Source of the DNA: Bacteroidota bacterium
GTDB taxonomy: Bacteria > Bacteroidota > Bacteroidia > Bacteroidales > DTGW01
Direction of reading: 5' to 3'
DNA: 64,000 nt
Assembly: GCA_029572965.1 (NCBI GenBank)
Contig: JAKPQD010000273.1
Span: 1-64,000, forward strand
Position numbers and translations under genes: made by a program. Position 1 is the first letter of the stretch. Each line of letters opens with the position of its first letter. Positions 44,540 to 53,722 of this stretch are shown in pieces. The notes beneath the pieces are model-generated. The model saw only the letters and a list, made by a program, of their open reading frames with translations. It did no database searches and was not told where the DNA came from.

Positions 44540-45460
44540 ATGATGCAAAAAATGTGGTTTGTGTTGTTTTTAATTCCGGTACTTTCATGTGCCCAAAAAA
44601 ATAATAATATGAATTACAATCCATTAACACCCGAAGAAGAAAGAATAATCTTGTATAAAGGCACAGAAGCCCCCTTTAGCGGAAAGTATTATAATTTTGA
44701 CAAAAAGGGGACATACCATTGCAAACGCTGTAATGCAGAGCTTTACAAATCGTCTGACAAGTTTGATTCACATTGCGGCTGGCCTTCTTTTGACGATGAA
44801 ATACAAGGTGCCATAAAACGGGTCCCTGACGCAGATGGCAAAAGGACTGAGATTGTATGTTCCAATTGTGGTGCCCATTTAGGCCACGTTTTTGAAGGCG
44901 AAGGTTTTACCCCCAAAAATACAAGGCATTGTGTCAATTCCTTGTCTATTCAGTTTTTACCATTAGAAAATGTAGATTCTATTGAGACAACATACTTTGC
45001 AGGAGGCTGTTTTTGGGGTGTAGAATATTATATGCAAAAAGCTGAGGGCATTATATCCACAGATGTTGGTTTTATGGGTGGTAAAACCCGCAACCCTTCA
45101 TACAAAGACGTTTGTACGCATACTACAGGGCATGCCGAAGTGGTAAAGGTAGTTTTTAATAACAAAAAGACTAGCTTTGAACAATTAGCCCGATTGTTTT
45201 TCGAGATACACGATCCTACCCAGATGAACAGGCAAGGCCCTGATATAGGGGACCAATACCGCTCAGAAATATTTTATACCAATGAAAAGCAGAAAGAGAT
45301 TTCCCTAAAACTAATTCAGATGCTTAAAGCTAAAGGGGTTGATGTGGTAACCGGCCTCACTCCTGCAACTGAGTTTTATATAGCAGAAGATTATCACCAG
45401 GATTATTACAACCATAAAGGTACATTGCCATATTGTCATGGTTATCAAAAGAGGTTTTAA
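44540..45460 (+). CDS. msrBA: Bifunctional methionine sulfoxide reductase B/A, lipoprotein
   Basis: Fusion of 306 residues, MsrB first. A lipoprotein signal peptide ends at VLSC. The MsrB part (about 28-138) has zinc-binding CKRC and CSNC and catalytic Cys in RHCVNS. The MsrA part (about 145-306) starts TTYFAGGCFWGVEYY with its nucleophilic Cys and ends with ATEFYIAEDYHQDYYNH. The pair reduces both stereoisomers of methionine sulfoxide. Export to the envelope means its reductant must come through the membrane, for example from a CcdA/DsbD-type system not seen here. ATG 44543 is an alternative start. Confidence 0.96.
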   Translation: MMQKMWFVLFLIPVLSCAQKNNNMNYNPLTPEEERIILYKGTEAPFSGKYYNFDKKGTYHCKRCNAELYKSSDKFDSHCGWPSFDDEIQGAIKRVPDADGKRTEIVCSNCGAHLGHVFEGEGFTPKNTRHCVNSLSIQFLPLENVDSIETTYFAGGCFWGVEYYMQKAEGIISTDVGFMGGKTRNPSYKDVCTHTTGHAEVVKVVFNNKKTSFEQLARLFFEIHDPTQMNRQGPDIGDQYRSEIFYTNEKQKEISLKLIQMLKAKGVDVVTGLTPATEFYIAEDYHQDYYNHKGTLPYCHGYQKRF

Positions 45461-45467
45461 AAAAACA

Positions 45468-45500
45468 AGGCCTCCCAAGTTTTTGAATCCTGGAAGGCCT
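45468..45500 (-). terminator. Terminator between msrBA and the secreted hypothetical gene
   Basis: AGGCCTCC (45468-45475) pairs with GGAAGGCCT (45492-45500), with one bulge. On the minus strand TTGTTTTTTT follows, so it mainly serves the gene ending at 45524, and it may also stop msrBA. Confidence 0.65.
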
Positions 45501-45523
45501 ATTATACTTACATAAAGTATAAA

Positions 45524-46369
45524 CTATTTTGCTAATTTCTTGAAATCTTTTGCTAAAAACCCATCCGGGGCATCATCTTCAATTTTATGATAATCAAAGT
45601 AATAAAACTTTGAATCGGCAGCCCCGATAAGTATTTTGTAACAACGGGCAATTAACCTTGTCCCTTCAGGGCCAACTTTATGCAAAAACACTACATCAGG
45701 ATTTCGCTCATCAATAGCCTTTGCTACTTCTTCACGTGACACAATTTTGAACTTATAGGGGTAAATTTTTTTGATTTTTGCTTCAGTATTGCATTCTGGG
45801 GCAAGCTCGTCTTTAATCAAATACAAAGTCTTTGTTTTCACGCTTTGCATGCTATCGTTATAGATCTTCAAAGCGTTGGTTTTTATCAGCTTTGGATTTT
45901 TGTGAATAAGCTCAACATGCTGTTGCATAAAACGCAGGATGGTTTGAAACTTATAGTTGTAATGGTCTTCATCTACCCCATAATAAGCAATAGGTACAGG
46001 ACAAAGGTCTGGCATGTTTGAAACAATTTTATCGTCGCCTCCAAGAACAAGGCTCAAAAAAATATACCTGGCAAGGCTCTTATCTTTATCAAAACGTACC
46101 GAGTTCAGAAGGATAAACGAATATTGTTTGTCCATTCGCTTTTCCTCAAACTCACTTTGCTTGATAAAATCAAACTGCGTAAGTTTCCATTCCTTTTGCA
46201 TAAAATCCTTAATCACAAAATTGTATTCGGCAAGAGGATTATCATCAAGCACCACCAAAGTCTTCGTTTGGTAAAATTTGTTCACCTCATCAGCAGTAGG
46301 TACATAATCTGGCGAAAATGAAGTAAGTGTAGCCAAAGCAATAATAAGAACGAAAAATAATTTTTTCAT
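45524..46369 (-). CDS. Secreted protein of unknown function
   Basis: Protein of 281 residues with a signal peptide (KKLFFVLIIALATLTSFS). The mature part is hydrophilic with mixed helix and strand; it has no lipobox and no recognised domain. Repeated short phrases (KTLVVLDDNPLAEYNFVIKD near the start; KTLYLIKDELAPE in the middle) suggest two related alpha/beta halves, each starting with a KTL strand. That internal similarity is visible but weak. It is a single gene with its own terminator, placed between msrBA and the hybrid kinase. Confidence 0.8.
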   Translation of the reverse strand: MKKLFFVLIIALATLTSFSPDYVPTADEVNKFYQTKTLVVLDDNPLAEYNFVIKDFMQKEWKLTQFDFIKQSEFEEKRMDKQYSFILLNSVRFDKDKSLARYIFLSLVLGGDDKIVSNMPDLCPVPIAYYGVDEDHYNYKFQTILRFMQQHVELIHKNPKLIKTNALKIYNDSMQSVKTKTLYLIKDELAPECNTEAKIKKIYPYKFKIVSREEVAKAIDERNPDVVFLHKVGPEGTRLIARCYKILIGAADSKFYYFDYHKIEDDAPDGFLAKDFKKLAK

Positions 46370-46548
46370 GGTTTTATTAGTATTAATTTAACATGTTGAA
46401 TTTTAAACAATTAGAAAAACGTCCATTTTGCTTTAAAATTATAAAAATTAATAAAAATATATTCCATGAATGCACGAATAACTTTGATGATTATTCTTGA
46501 TTAAATGTTTTTTTTTAATATTTTCGTAAAAAAACAAAGTATCTAATT

Positions 46549-48273
46549 ATGTCTTTTTCTCAATGGATATTTGAAAAATTGTCAATTGGGACACAAGGTG
46601 TTACCAATAAACAGGGGCGTTACTCAATTGTAATCACTAATTTGTTTACGTTTCTCTCATTGTTATTATTATTCTCCTTTATATTTATCTCTGTTTCATA
46701 CGAGAATTATTTTCATGCTATCATAGTGGCAATAGTTACCATTATGGTAGCTGCTAACTTTATTATCCTGCAAAAAACAAAGAATTACATTATTTCCAAC
46801 CATTTTTTAATGATACTTACTTCGGTAGTGTACATTTATTTTGTTATTTCCGGAGGAGTTGGAGATTATGGCTATTTGTGGATCTTTTCTTACCCTATTA
46901 TCAGTATGTTTTTGTATGGCACACGCAAAGGGGTTCTTTTTGCTATGGGCTTTTTACTGATTATTACATTAATTCTTGTTATTCAGCCTGCAGGTTTGCT
47001 TAAAGTGCATTACACTTTTCCTCTTATAGTAAGGATAATCATGATTTATTTCTTTGTATCTGTCCTCACTTATGCATATTTATACCTTACAGAACAAAGC
47101 TTTACGGTAGCCGAAACAAACATCAAAGAAGCCAAAGACGAATCAAGGAGCAAGGATGAATTTTTAAGCAAACTGTCGCACCAAATCCGTACACCTCTCA
47201 ATAATATTATGGTTTTGGGCGATTTGCTTTCAGAAACAAAGCTTGATGATAACCAACGGGATTTGTTAGAATCAGTGTTAGCTTCAACCCATAACCTTGT
47301 TAATGTTGTCAATAGTATTGTTAAAGTTTCTGCGGCAGAAATTACTGAAAAAGAAAATAAAATCAACTTTGAGCTTTTATCCACTATTCAAAGCAGTTTA
47401 AAACTTTTCGAACAGCAATATCAGCAAGTTGTTGCATTTGAGCTTGAAGGCAAAGACAAACGTTACAACGTTATGGGCGATCCAATCAGGATTAAACAGA
47501 TATTTCTGAACCTGATTGAAAACATCCTGAAATTTAGAAAACCAGAAGGCAACCATGTAAAAATAAACCTTGAGCTGGTAAAAGAAAATTCCAGCCAGGT
47601 GGAATTTAATTTTCAGATAAATTTTGATTTCTTACTCCCTGTAGTAAACCTTACAGAAGAAAGCTGGCTGTTTAGTGATGACATGCACAACAAATTGTCT
47701 ATTGTCGAGCCTGGTTTTGACCTTTCTATCTCTAAAAAATTGATAGAGGTATTGGGCAGCAGGCTTGTAGCCAGTTGTTCTAACGGAATTACCACTATAG
47801 AATTTAGCATTAAGTATAAAAAATCTGCTTCTGAAGCTCCGACGGCTGCACCAACAATTGTTTCTGCAGTTAGCTCGACAGTGAAAAACGTTGATTTAAA
47901 AGAAGCCAATGTTTTGTTGGTCGAAGATAACTTAATCAACCAAAAGATTGTTCTCCTGAGCCTTAAAACATTAGTAGCCAATATCGATGTGGCCAATAAT
48001 GGAAAAGAAGCCTTAGATATGTTTGGCAATAAAAAATATGACATCGTACTGATGGATATACAAATGCCAGTTATGGACGGGCTTACTGCTACCCGTAAGA
48101 TACGCGAACTCGAAGCCAGCACTAACTCTCATGTACCTATTATTGCTATCACCGCCAATGCTTTGTCGGGCGACCGCGAAATATGCCTTTCTGCCGGAAT
48201 GAACGAATACATCAGCAAACCATTCCAGCTGGATGTACTGGTTTCAAAAATGAAGGAATTGCTTAAAAACTAA
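46549..48273 (+). CDS. Membrane hybrid histidine kinase with degenerate ATPase domain
   Basis: Protein of 574 residues. Six hydrophobic helices span about 25-180 without a large periplasmic loop. A HisKA domain has the phosphorylatable His211 in KLSHQIRTPLNNI. The next region (about 300-425) is ATPase-like with an N box (NLIENILKF), but the G1 box (DxGxG) is missing and G2 reads EPGFDLSISKKL in place of GxGLGL. A full receiver domain ends the chain, with Asp503 in LMDIQMPVMDG, and IAITANA and SKP. It probably cannot bind ATP normally, so it may be a phosphoryl acceptor, phosphatase or partner for another kinase. Confidence 0.93.
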   Translation: MSFSQWIFEKLSIGTQGVTNKQGRYSIVITNLFTFLSLLLLFSFIFISVSYENYFHAIIVAIVTIMVAANFIILQKTKNYIISNHFLMILTSVVYIYFVISGGVGDYGYLWIFSYPIISMFLYGTRKGVLFAMGFLLIITLILVIQPAGLLKVHYTFPLIVRIIMIYFFVSVLTYAYLYLTEQSFTVAETNIKEAKDESRSKDEFLSKLSHQIRTPLNNIMVLGDLLSETKLDDNQRDLLESVLASTHNLVNVVNSIVKVSAAEITEKENKINFELLSTIQSSLKLFEQQYQQVVAFELEGKDKRYNVMGDPIRIKQIFLNLIENILKFRKPEGNHVKINLELVKENSSQVEFNFQINFDFLLPVVNLTEESWLFSDDMHNKLSIVEPGFDLSISKKLIEVLGSRLVASCSNGITTIEFSIKYKKSASEAPTAAPTIVSAVSSTVKNVDLKEANVLLVEDNLINQKIVLLSLKTLVANIDVANNGKEALDMFGNKKYDIVLMDIQMPVMDGLTATRKIRELEASTNSHVPIIAITANALSGDREICLSAGMNEYISKPFQLDVLVSKMKELLKN

Positions 48274-48302
48274 CAATAGATTTAAAGCTCTAATCAAAAA
48301 AG

Positions 48303-48481
48303 TTTGACCCAAATTAAGCATTAAAAATGCTTAATCGATTAAGAAATTGTAATTCAATAATTTAATAAAATTCTTCAAACAATTTCTAAATCAGCTTGTC
48401 CTGTTTATAACGAGAAGATTACCCGACTAAAATCATATAGTTCGGCTTTAAAAAGCCTCCTAATGCTTAATTTGGGTTAAA
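48303..48481. mobile_element. MITE-like inverted-repeat element
   Basis: Arms 48303-48323 and 48461-48481 are 21 bases with one mismatch; the inner 17 are perfect. They enclose 137 bases without a gene. Inside lie further palindromes: CTTAATCGATTAAG (48330-48343), agaaattg/caatttct and ggctttaaaaagcc. Size, terminal inverted repeats and lack of coding fit a miniature inverted-repeat element. I see no clear target-site duplication. The place, between two convergent genes, also fits an elaborate bidirectional terminator. Confidence 0.5.
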
Positions 48482-48487
48482 TACTAT

Positions 48488-51400
48488 TCATTCAAAATCT
48501 GCTCTAATGCCAATAACAAGCAAATCATCTACCTGTTCGTACGCTCCACGCCAATTTTCAATTGATTCAAGCAGATATTCCTTCTGACTATCAAGCGGCA
48601 ACTGCGAAATATTAAGAAGCAAATGCCTAAACCTTCTGAATTTAAATTTTTTACCTTCGTATCCCCCAAACTGATCAGCATAACCATCAGAGAATATGTA
48701 TATCATATCCCCTTTTTTCAACTGTACCATATGGTCTTCAAAAAATATCTCTTCAGTGCGCTTTTCAATACTGATAGAAAAACGGCTCCCTTTTATTTCT
48801 TCCAGTTTGTCCCCCGTAACAAGATAAAGCGGATTTACCGCACCGGCAAAATGTACTGTATAATTTTTCTTATCAATAATACAAAGAGCTACATCCATAC
48901 CATCGCGGAGGCTAACATCTTCCATGTCGCTAAAAATGTGCACAAACTCATCGTTTATTTGCTTCAATATGGCCCCCGGCGATTTCCATGACAGGTTTGG
49001 AATATTTCTAAAAAGCTCTATCCCCAAGATAGACATAAAAGCTCCAGGAACACCATGACCTGTACAATCAACAGCTGCAACCAATACTTTACCATCGCGT
49101 TCGCTAACCCAGGCAAAATCGCCACTAACAATGTCTTTGGGTTTATGAAATAAAAATGAATTGGGCAATATGCGTTTCAGATATTTATCTGAAGGCATCA
49201 TAGCCTCCTGAATACGCTTAGCATAATTTATACTATCTGTGATGCTCTTGTTTTTCAAGGTAAGCTCTTCTTTTTGTCGGGCAATTTTCTGAGCTATCTT
49301 TTCTTTATCAATAAGTTCTTTATTGGTTTTGATAAGTTTGCGCGTACGCAGTTGCACCGTACCATAAACCAATAATGCAGAAAGCAGAAAATAAAAGAAA
49401 TAGGCAATCTTTCTTTTGTACCAGGGGGCTTCAACCTGTAAAATAAGTGAATATTCATTGATACTCCAGACCTTATCGCTGTTTGACCCTTTTACCCTGA
49501 AATAATACCGCCCCTCAGGCAAGTTTGAGTATTGAACAAAATTCTTTGTTCCATTATTTATCCACATGCCTTCGCTTTTTTTTGAAGAAAGCTTGTACAT
49601 GTATTGATTATTTGAAGGAAATGTAAAATCTAACGAAGCAAAATTAATAGTGAAAAGTTTGGTATTGGCAGGGATAGAGATAAGCTTTCCATCACTAAGA
49701 GCGCTTATTCTCCTGATACTATTGCCAATTATTTCAACAAGGGTGATCTGAACCGAAGGAATGTGTTTGTTGGGTTTTAATGAATCGGGATAAAAATAAT
49801 TTAACCCATTGATGCCGCCAAAATAAAGGCATCCAGTATTGTCTTTATAAGCTGCTGCATGGTTAAACTCAAAACTTTGCAAGCCATCTGCCTGATCAAA
49901 TGAAGTAAATGACCCCAATGGCAGCTCTAAAAGAATTATTCCCTTATTGCTGCTTAACCAAAGGTTATTATTCTGATCTTCTAATATAGCATAAATGGTA
50001 TTATTAGGCAAACCATCTACTTCTGAATAGATAATAAAATTGTCCTTTTCTTCATTGTATTTACACAATCCGGCGTTGGTCCCTATCCAAAGTTCTCCTT
50101 TGGATGTAAAACACAATGAATATATAGTGTTGCTGCACAGGGCATTTTGAGTGTAATGAGGACTTGAAAGGTATTTTTTGTATTCGCCTGTTTCGGGATT
50201 AAAACAAATCAGGCCGTCATTGGTGCCTATCCAAAGAGCCCCTGACTTGTCTTTTGTAAGGCAATATGCAGAATTTACTTGTATTCCTGTACTGTCAGGT
50301 ATTTTTGAAAACAAATGAGCCTCATTGAATTTATTATCAAATAGCAATAAGCCCATTTTTGTTCCCATCCAAATTTTGTCACCATCGCCGTAAAAACAAT
50401 ATATTTTTTCGTTGCTAAAACCATAAGGCATTTTGTTTTTAGGCTTAAAAGGCTCAAAAGTATTAGTTTTTATGTTAAATATAGTAAGCCCGTTTTCAGT
50501 CGAAATCCAAAGTTTATTATTTTTATCTTTATATAATGAGTATATTGATGTATTACTAAAGTATCTTTTTGCCGGCTTAACAGAAGAGGAATGTTCTTCT
50601 GCCCCCAGATTAACCCTAAGTAGCCCATTATTCCAAGTTCCTAACCATATATCGTTTTTGCTTTGAGCATAAATAGAACTGATATTCTCGCTAAAAGCCC
50701 CGCCTGAAGACCGAAACAAACCAAACTTAAGAGGCTTCAAATCAACTTTAATAAGTCCTTCACGACAGCCAATCCAAAGGTTATTAGCTTTATCGAGCAA
50801 CAATGATTTTATGTTGGATAAGGGGACCTCGCTATTTTGAATATTAAAAAAAGGATAATTGGCAAATGTCATACTGTTAATATTCAAAATTGAAAGCCCG
50901 GTCTCTGTTCCAACAAAAATCTTTTTCTTATCTGCTGTATATAAAGAACTTATTTTATTGCTAATCAATGAAACATTATCAGAGCCGGCATAAATTCTGT
51001 AAAAACGCCTTTGTTTTATATCAAACTTGTTTAATCCGTTGGCAGTGCCCACCCAAATATTGCCGAAGCAATCTTCACATATACTCCTGATCCTATTGTC
51101 GCTAATAGTTTTTATATCAGATGGAGTTGATGTAAAATGTTCAAATAGCTCTAACCTTTTATCAAAACAACTCAACCCATCTTTTGTGGCTATCCATAGT
51201 TTTTCGCGTGAATCTTCAAAAATGTCAAAGTTACGGTCATCAATAATTTGGTTAAAAATATCATTATGATGATAATAATGATAAAACTTTTGCTGCTTTT
51301 TATCAAATTTTTCAAGTGAAGTTAGAGTTTTGGCCCAAATAACATCATTTTTATCACAAAAAACATTAAATATGCTGTTTGAAGAAATAGATGAAGCATA

Positions 51401-51775
51401 TTGAGGATCGTTGTAATAATTTACAAATACACCTTTTGAAAAAAGATAACAGCTAAGGCCATTGTTGGTAGCTACCCATATATTGCCATCCCTGTCTTCG
51501 CATACATGGCGCACGTAATTGTCACTCAATGAATTTGTATCAACAGGATTATGCTTATAGACCACAAAATTGAGCCCGTCAAAACGGTTAAGCCCGTCAT
51601 AAGTTGAAATCCATAAAAAACCACGAGAATCAATAAAAAGATGGTTGACATAAGATTGAGACAGCCCGTTCTCAATGGTGTACATCTCTGTTCGCGACCC
51701 TAACACCCTGTTGGCCGAAAAAGATGTATTCTCAAAAAAGAGAAGTATGGTCAATATTGCAAATACAACCCTCAT
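48488..51775 (-). CDS. Two-component-type double-propeller sensor with SpoIIE (PP2C) phosphatase
   Basis: Membrane sensor of 1095 residues from the ATG at 51775. After a signal peptide, about 14 Reg_prop repeats of the type (D..GxLWIGTxxGL.xFD) fill residues 25-675, enough for two seven-bladed propellers. A Y_Y_Y domain (about 700-775), one membrane helix (IAYFFYFLLSALLVYGTV) and a coiled coil follow. The cytosolic end is a PP2C/SpoIIE phosphatase with SGDFAWV, DCTGHGVPGAFMS, FSDGYADQFGG and DDLLVIGIR. Relatives usually end in a histidine kinase. Here ligand sensing outside would control a serine/threonine phosphatase inside. No anti-sigma or antagonist gene is nearby. Confidence 0.94.
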   Translation of the reverse strand: MRVVFAILTILLFFENTSFSANRVLGSRTEMYTIENGLSQSYVNHLFIDSRGFLWISTYDGLNRFDGLNFVVYKHNPVDTNSLSDNYVRHVCEDRDGNIWVATNNGLSCYLFSKGVFVNYYNDPQYASSISSNSIFNVFCDKNDVIWAKTLTSLEKFDKKQQKFYHYYHHNDIFNQIIDDRNFDIFEDSREKLWIATKDGLSCFDKRLELFEHFTSTPSDIKTISDNRIRSICEDCFGNIWVGTANGLNKFDIKQRRFYRIYAGSDNVSLISNKISSLYTADKKKIFVGTETGLSILNINSMTFANYPFFNIQNSEVPLSNIKSLLLDKANNLWIGCREGLIKVDLKPLKFGLFRSSGGAFSENISSIYAQSKNDIWLGTWNNGLLRVNLGAEEHSSSVKPAKRYFSNTSIYSLYKDKNNKLWISTENGLTIFNIKTNTFEPFKPKNKMPYGFSNEKIYCFYGDGDKIWMGTKMGLLLFDNKFNEAHLFSKIPDSTGIQVNSAYCLTKDKSGALWIGTNDGLICFNPETGEYKKYLSSPHYTQNALCSNTIYSLCFTSKGELWIGTNAGLCKYNEEKDNFIIYSEVDGLPNNTIYAILEDQNNNLWLSSNKGIILLELPLGSFTSFDQADGLQSFEFNHAAAYKDNTGCLYFGGINGLNYFYPDSLKPNKHIPSVQITLVEIIGNSIRRISALSDGKLISIPANTKLFTINFASLDFTFPSNNQYMYKLSSKKSEGMWINNGTKNFVQYSNLPEGRYYFRVKGSNSDKVWSINEYSLILQVEAPWYKRKIAYFFYFLLSALLVYGTVQLRTRKLIKTNKELIDKEKIAQKIARQKEELTLKNKSITDSINYAKRIQEAMMPSDKYLKRILPNSFLFHKPKDIVSGDFAWVSERDGKVLVAAVDCTGHGVPGAFMSILGIELFRNIPNLSWKSPGAILKQINDEFVHIFSDMEDVSLRDGMDVALCIIDKKNYTVHFAGAVNPLYLVTGDKLEEIKGSRFSISIEKRTEEIFFEDHMVQLKKGDMIYIFSDGYADQFGGYEGKKFKFRRFRHLLLNISQLPLDSQKEYLLESIENWRGAYEQVDDLLVIGIRADFE

Positions 51776-51843
51776 CAATGGCTAAAATAGCATTTCTTTT
51801 AATGATTACCAAAAAGGTTTTAACAAAAATTAATATTTGTCAT

Positions 51844-53721
51844 TTATTCCTGTATTCCTGATTGTTTTTTCGACAATAAAGTCGGTGAATGAACAAAAGG
51901 AAGCTTTGTAAGGATTGACCATTTTTTGTCAATATTTTTTATGGTTTCATCTGATGACATGATTATTGCAGGCCATTGCCTGTTGAAGTTATCCTTTTCA
52001 AGTGACTTTGAGGTAGCATCAATAATAAGTGTTATTCCTCTTTGATGTTCAACTACAAAACAATCTCTTGTAGCATCAATATTTGACAAAGTCAACCATG
52101 ACAAATAACTAAAATGGCCCAGAACAGTATTTTTATCAAAAAGAATGATACCCAAAAGAGATGGTAAATATGTACTGTTTTTTAATTTACTGATAAACGT
52201 TCTTACATCTCCGGGGGTTTCTTTTTTAAAACCAGCAAACACAAGGGTTTTTCCATTTTTTGTTTTTAAACTGTTGGCACTGCATATATTTTCAATATTA
52301 TTTATTTGATCAATGAATATTTCTGCCTCTTTTTCAGAATAAACATTATTGTCAAACGGAGCTATGATTTCCTGTGGCATTTTTCGGGTAGCGTCAATAC
52401 ACATTTTTCCGCTAAAGCCAAATGCCTTACCTGCATGGTCAAGAATATCAGCCGGTCCTTCCTGAAAACAGATATGGTGTGTCTGAAAAACATTTTCAGC
52501 ACAAGCTTCTAATACACTTATTGGATTAAATATATCAACATTGCCGTCAGTAACAATCATGGTTTTGTTAAACATCATCTGACCTGCGCCCCATAAAGCA
52601 TTCATCACTTTGAAAGCCTGGCCGGGGTATGTCTTATTGATTTTAACAATAGCTAAATTGTGAGCAACCCCTTCTGCTGGCAGGTATATATCTTCAACCT
52701 CCGGAGCAAGGGCAAATCGCATAGGTGACAAAAATATCCGTTCTGTAGCTTTTGCAATATAAGCATCTTCTTGCGGAGGGACACCTACAATAGTTGCAGG
52801 ATATATGGCATCACGACGATGAGTTATACATGTTACATGAAATGCCGGATACCAGTCAGGCTCAGAATAAAACCCGGTATGATCGCCAAAAGGCCCTTCC
52901 CAAAGTTTTTCTTCCTTGGGGTCAACATAGCCTTCGATGATAATGTCTGCCTCTGAAGGCACCCAGAGTTCGTTTGTCAAGCATTTTACCAACTCTACAG
53001 GCTTATTTTGAAGAAACCCGGCAAGAATATATTCGTCAATATTATCAGGAAGTGGAGCAGTTGCGGCATAAATAATAGCAGGGTCTCCGCCAAGTACAAC
53101 AGTTACCGGCATTTTTTCCCCAGCTTTTTTATAAGCTTCGTAATGACGAGCCCCGGTTTTGTGCATATGCCAATGCATCCCGGTTTTGTCTTTTGCAAAA
53201 ACCTGCATACGGTACATCCCTATATTTCTGATACCACTATCGGGGTCAATAGTATTAACCAATGGCAATGTTACAAATCGACCACCATCGCCAGGCCAAC
53301 ATTTGAGAATTGGGAGCTTTGACAAATCAGGTTCTTGCATCACTGCCTGTTGGCAAACGCCTCTGCCTCTTTTTTTTCTGGGCATCCAATTACTTACTTC
53401 TTTAAGCTGAGGCAACAGACTTAGCTTTTGCCAAATGGTATTTTTGGGGCTTGAAAAAATGTGAAACAGCTTATCAATTCTATGGCCAATCTCATCTAAT
53501 GATTTAGTATGAAGAGCTTCGCAAATACGCTTATCAGAACCCATTGCATTGGTGAGCACAGGAAAGGCCGTACCTGTATTCTCAAACAATATCGCTTTAC
53601 CCCCACCAGGCATCTTTGAAATACGATCGGTAAATTCAGCAATTTCAAGAATTGGATCAACAAACTCTTTTATCCTGATGAGTTCGCCCCGGGCTTCGAG
53701 TTTTTCAACAAAACGTTGCAT
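51844..53721 (-). CDS. UbiD-family decarboxylase (possible menaquinone pathway)
   Basis: Prenylated-FMN-dependent decarboxylase family, about 625 residues from the ATG at 53721, directly after the purF stop. Family blocks include GGGKAILFENTG, GPFGDHTGFYSEPDWYPAFHVT, VGVPPQEDAYIAKATERIFLS and KTYPGQAFKVMNALWG. The length fits the large UbiD group annotated as menaquinone biosynthesis decarboxylase, rather than the shorter E. coli UbiD. A need for menaquinone is supported by sdhCAB and the HdrE-HdrD fusion. The substrate is inferred, and no partner prenyltransferase (UbiX) lies in the window. Confidence 0.88.
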   Translation of the reverse strand: MQRFVEKLEARGELIRIKEFVDPILEIAEFTDRISKMPGGGKAILFENTGTAFPVLTNAMGSDKRICEALHTKSLDEIGHRIDKLFHIFSSPKNTIWQKLSLLPQLKEVSNWMPRKKRGRGVCQQAVMQEPDLSKLPILKCWPGDGGRFVTLPLVNTIDPDSGIRNIGMYRMQVFAKDKTGMHWHMHKTGARHYEAYKKAGEKMPVTVVLGGDPAIIYAATAPLPDNIDEYILAGFLQNKPVELVKCLTNELWVPSEADIIIEGYVDPKEEKLWEGPFGDHTGFYSEPDWYPAFHVTCITHRRDAIYPATIVGVPPQEDAYIAKATERIFLSPMRFALAPEVEDIYLPAEGVAHNLAIVKINKTYPGQAFKVMNALWGAGQMMFNKTMIVTDGNVDIFNPISVLEACAENVFQTHHICFQEGPADILDHAGKAFGFSGKMCIDATRKMPQEIIAPFDNNVYSEKEAEIFIDQINNIENICSANSLKTKNGKTLVFAGFKKETPGDVRTFISKLKNSTYLPSLLGIILFDKNTVLGHFSYLSWLTLSNIDATRDCFVVEHQRGITLIIDATSKSLEKDNFNRQWPAIIMSSDETIKNIDKKWSILTKLPFVHSPTLLSKKQSGIQE

Positions 53722-53722
53722 G

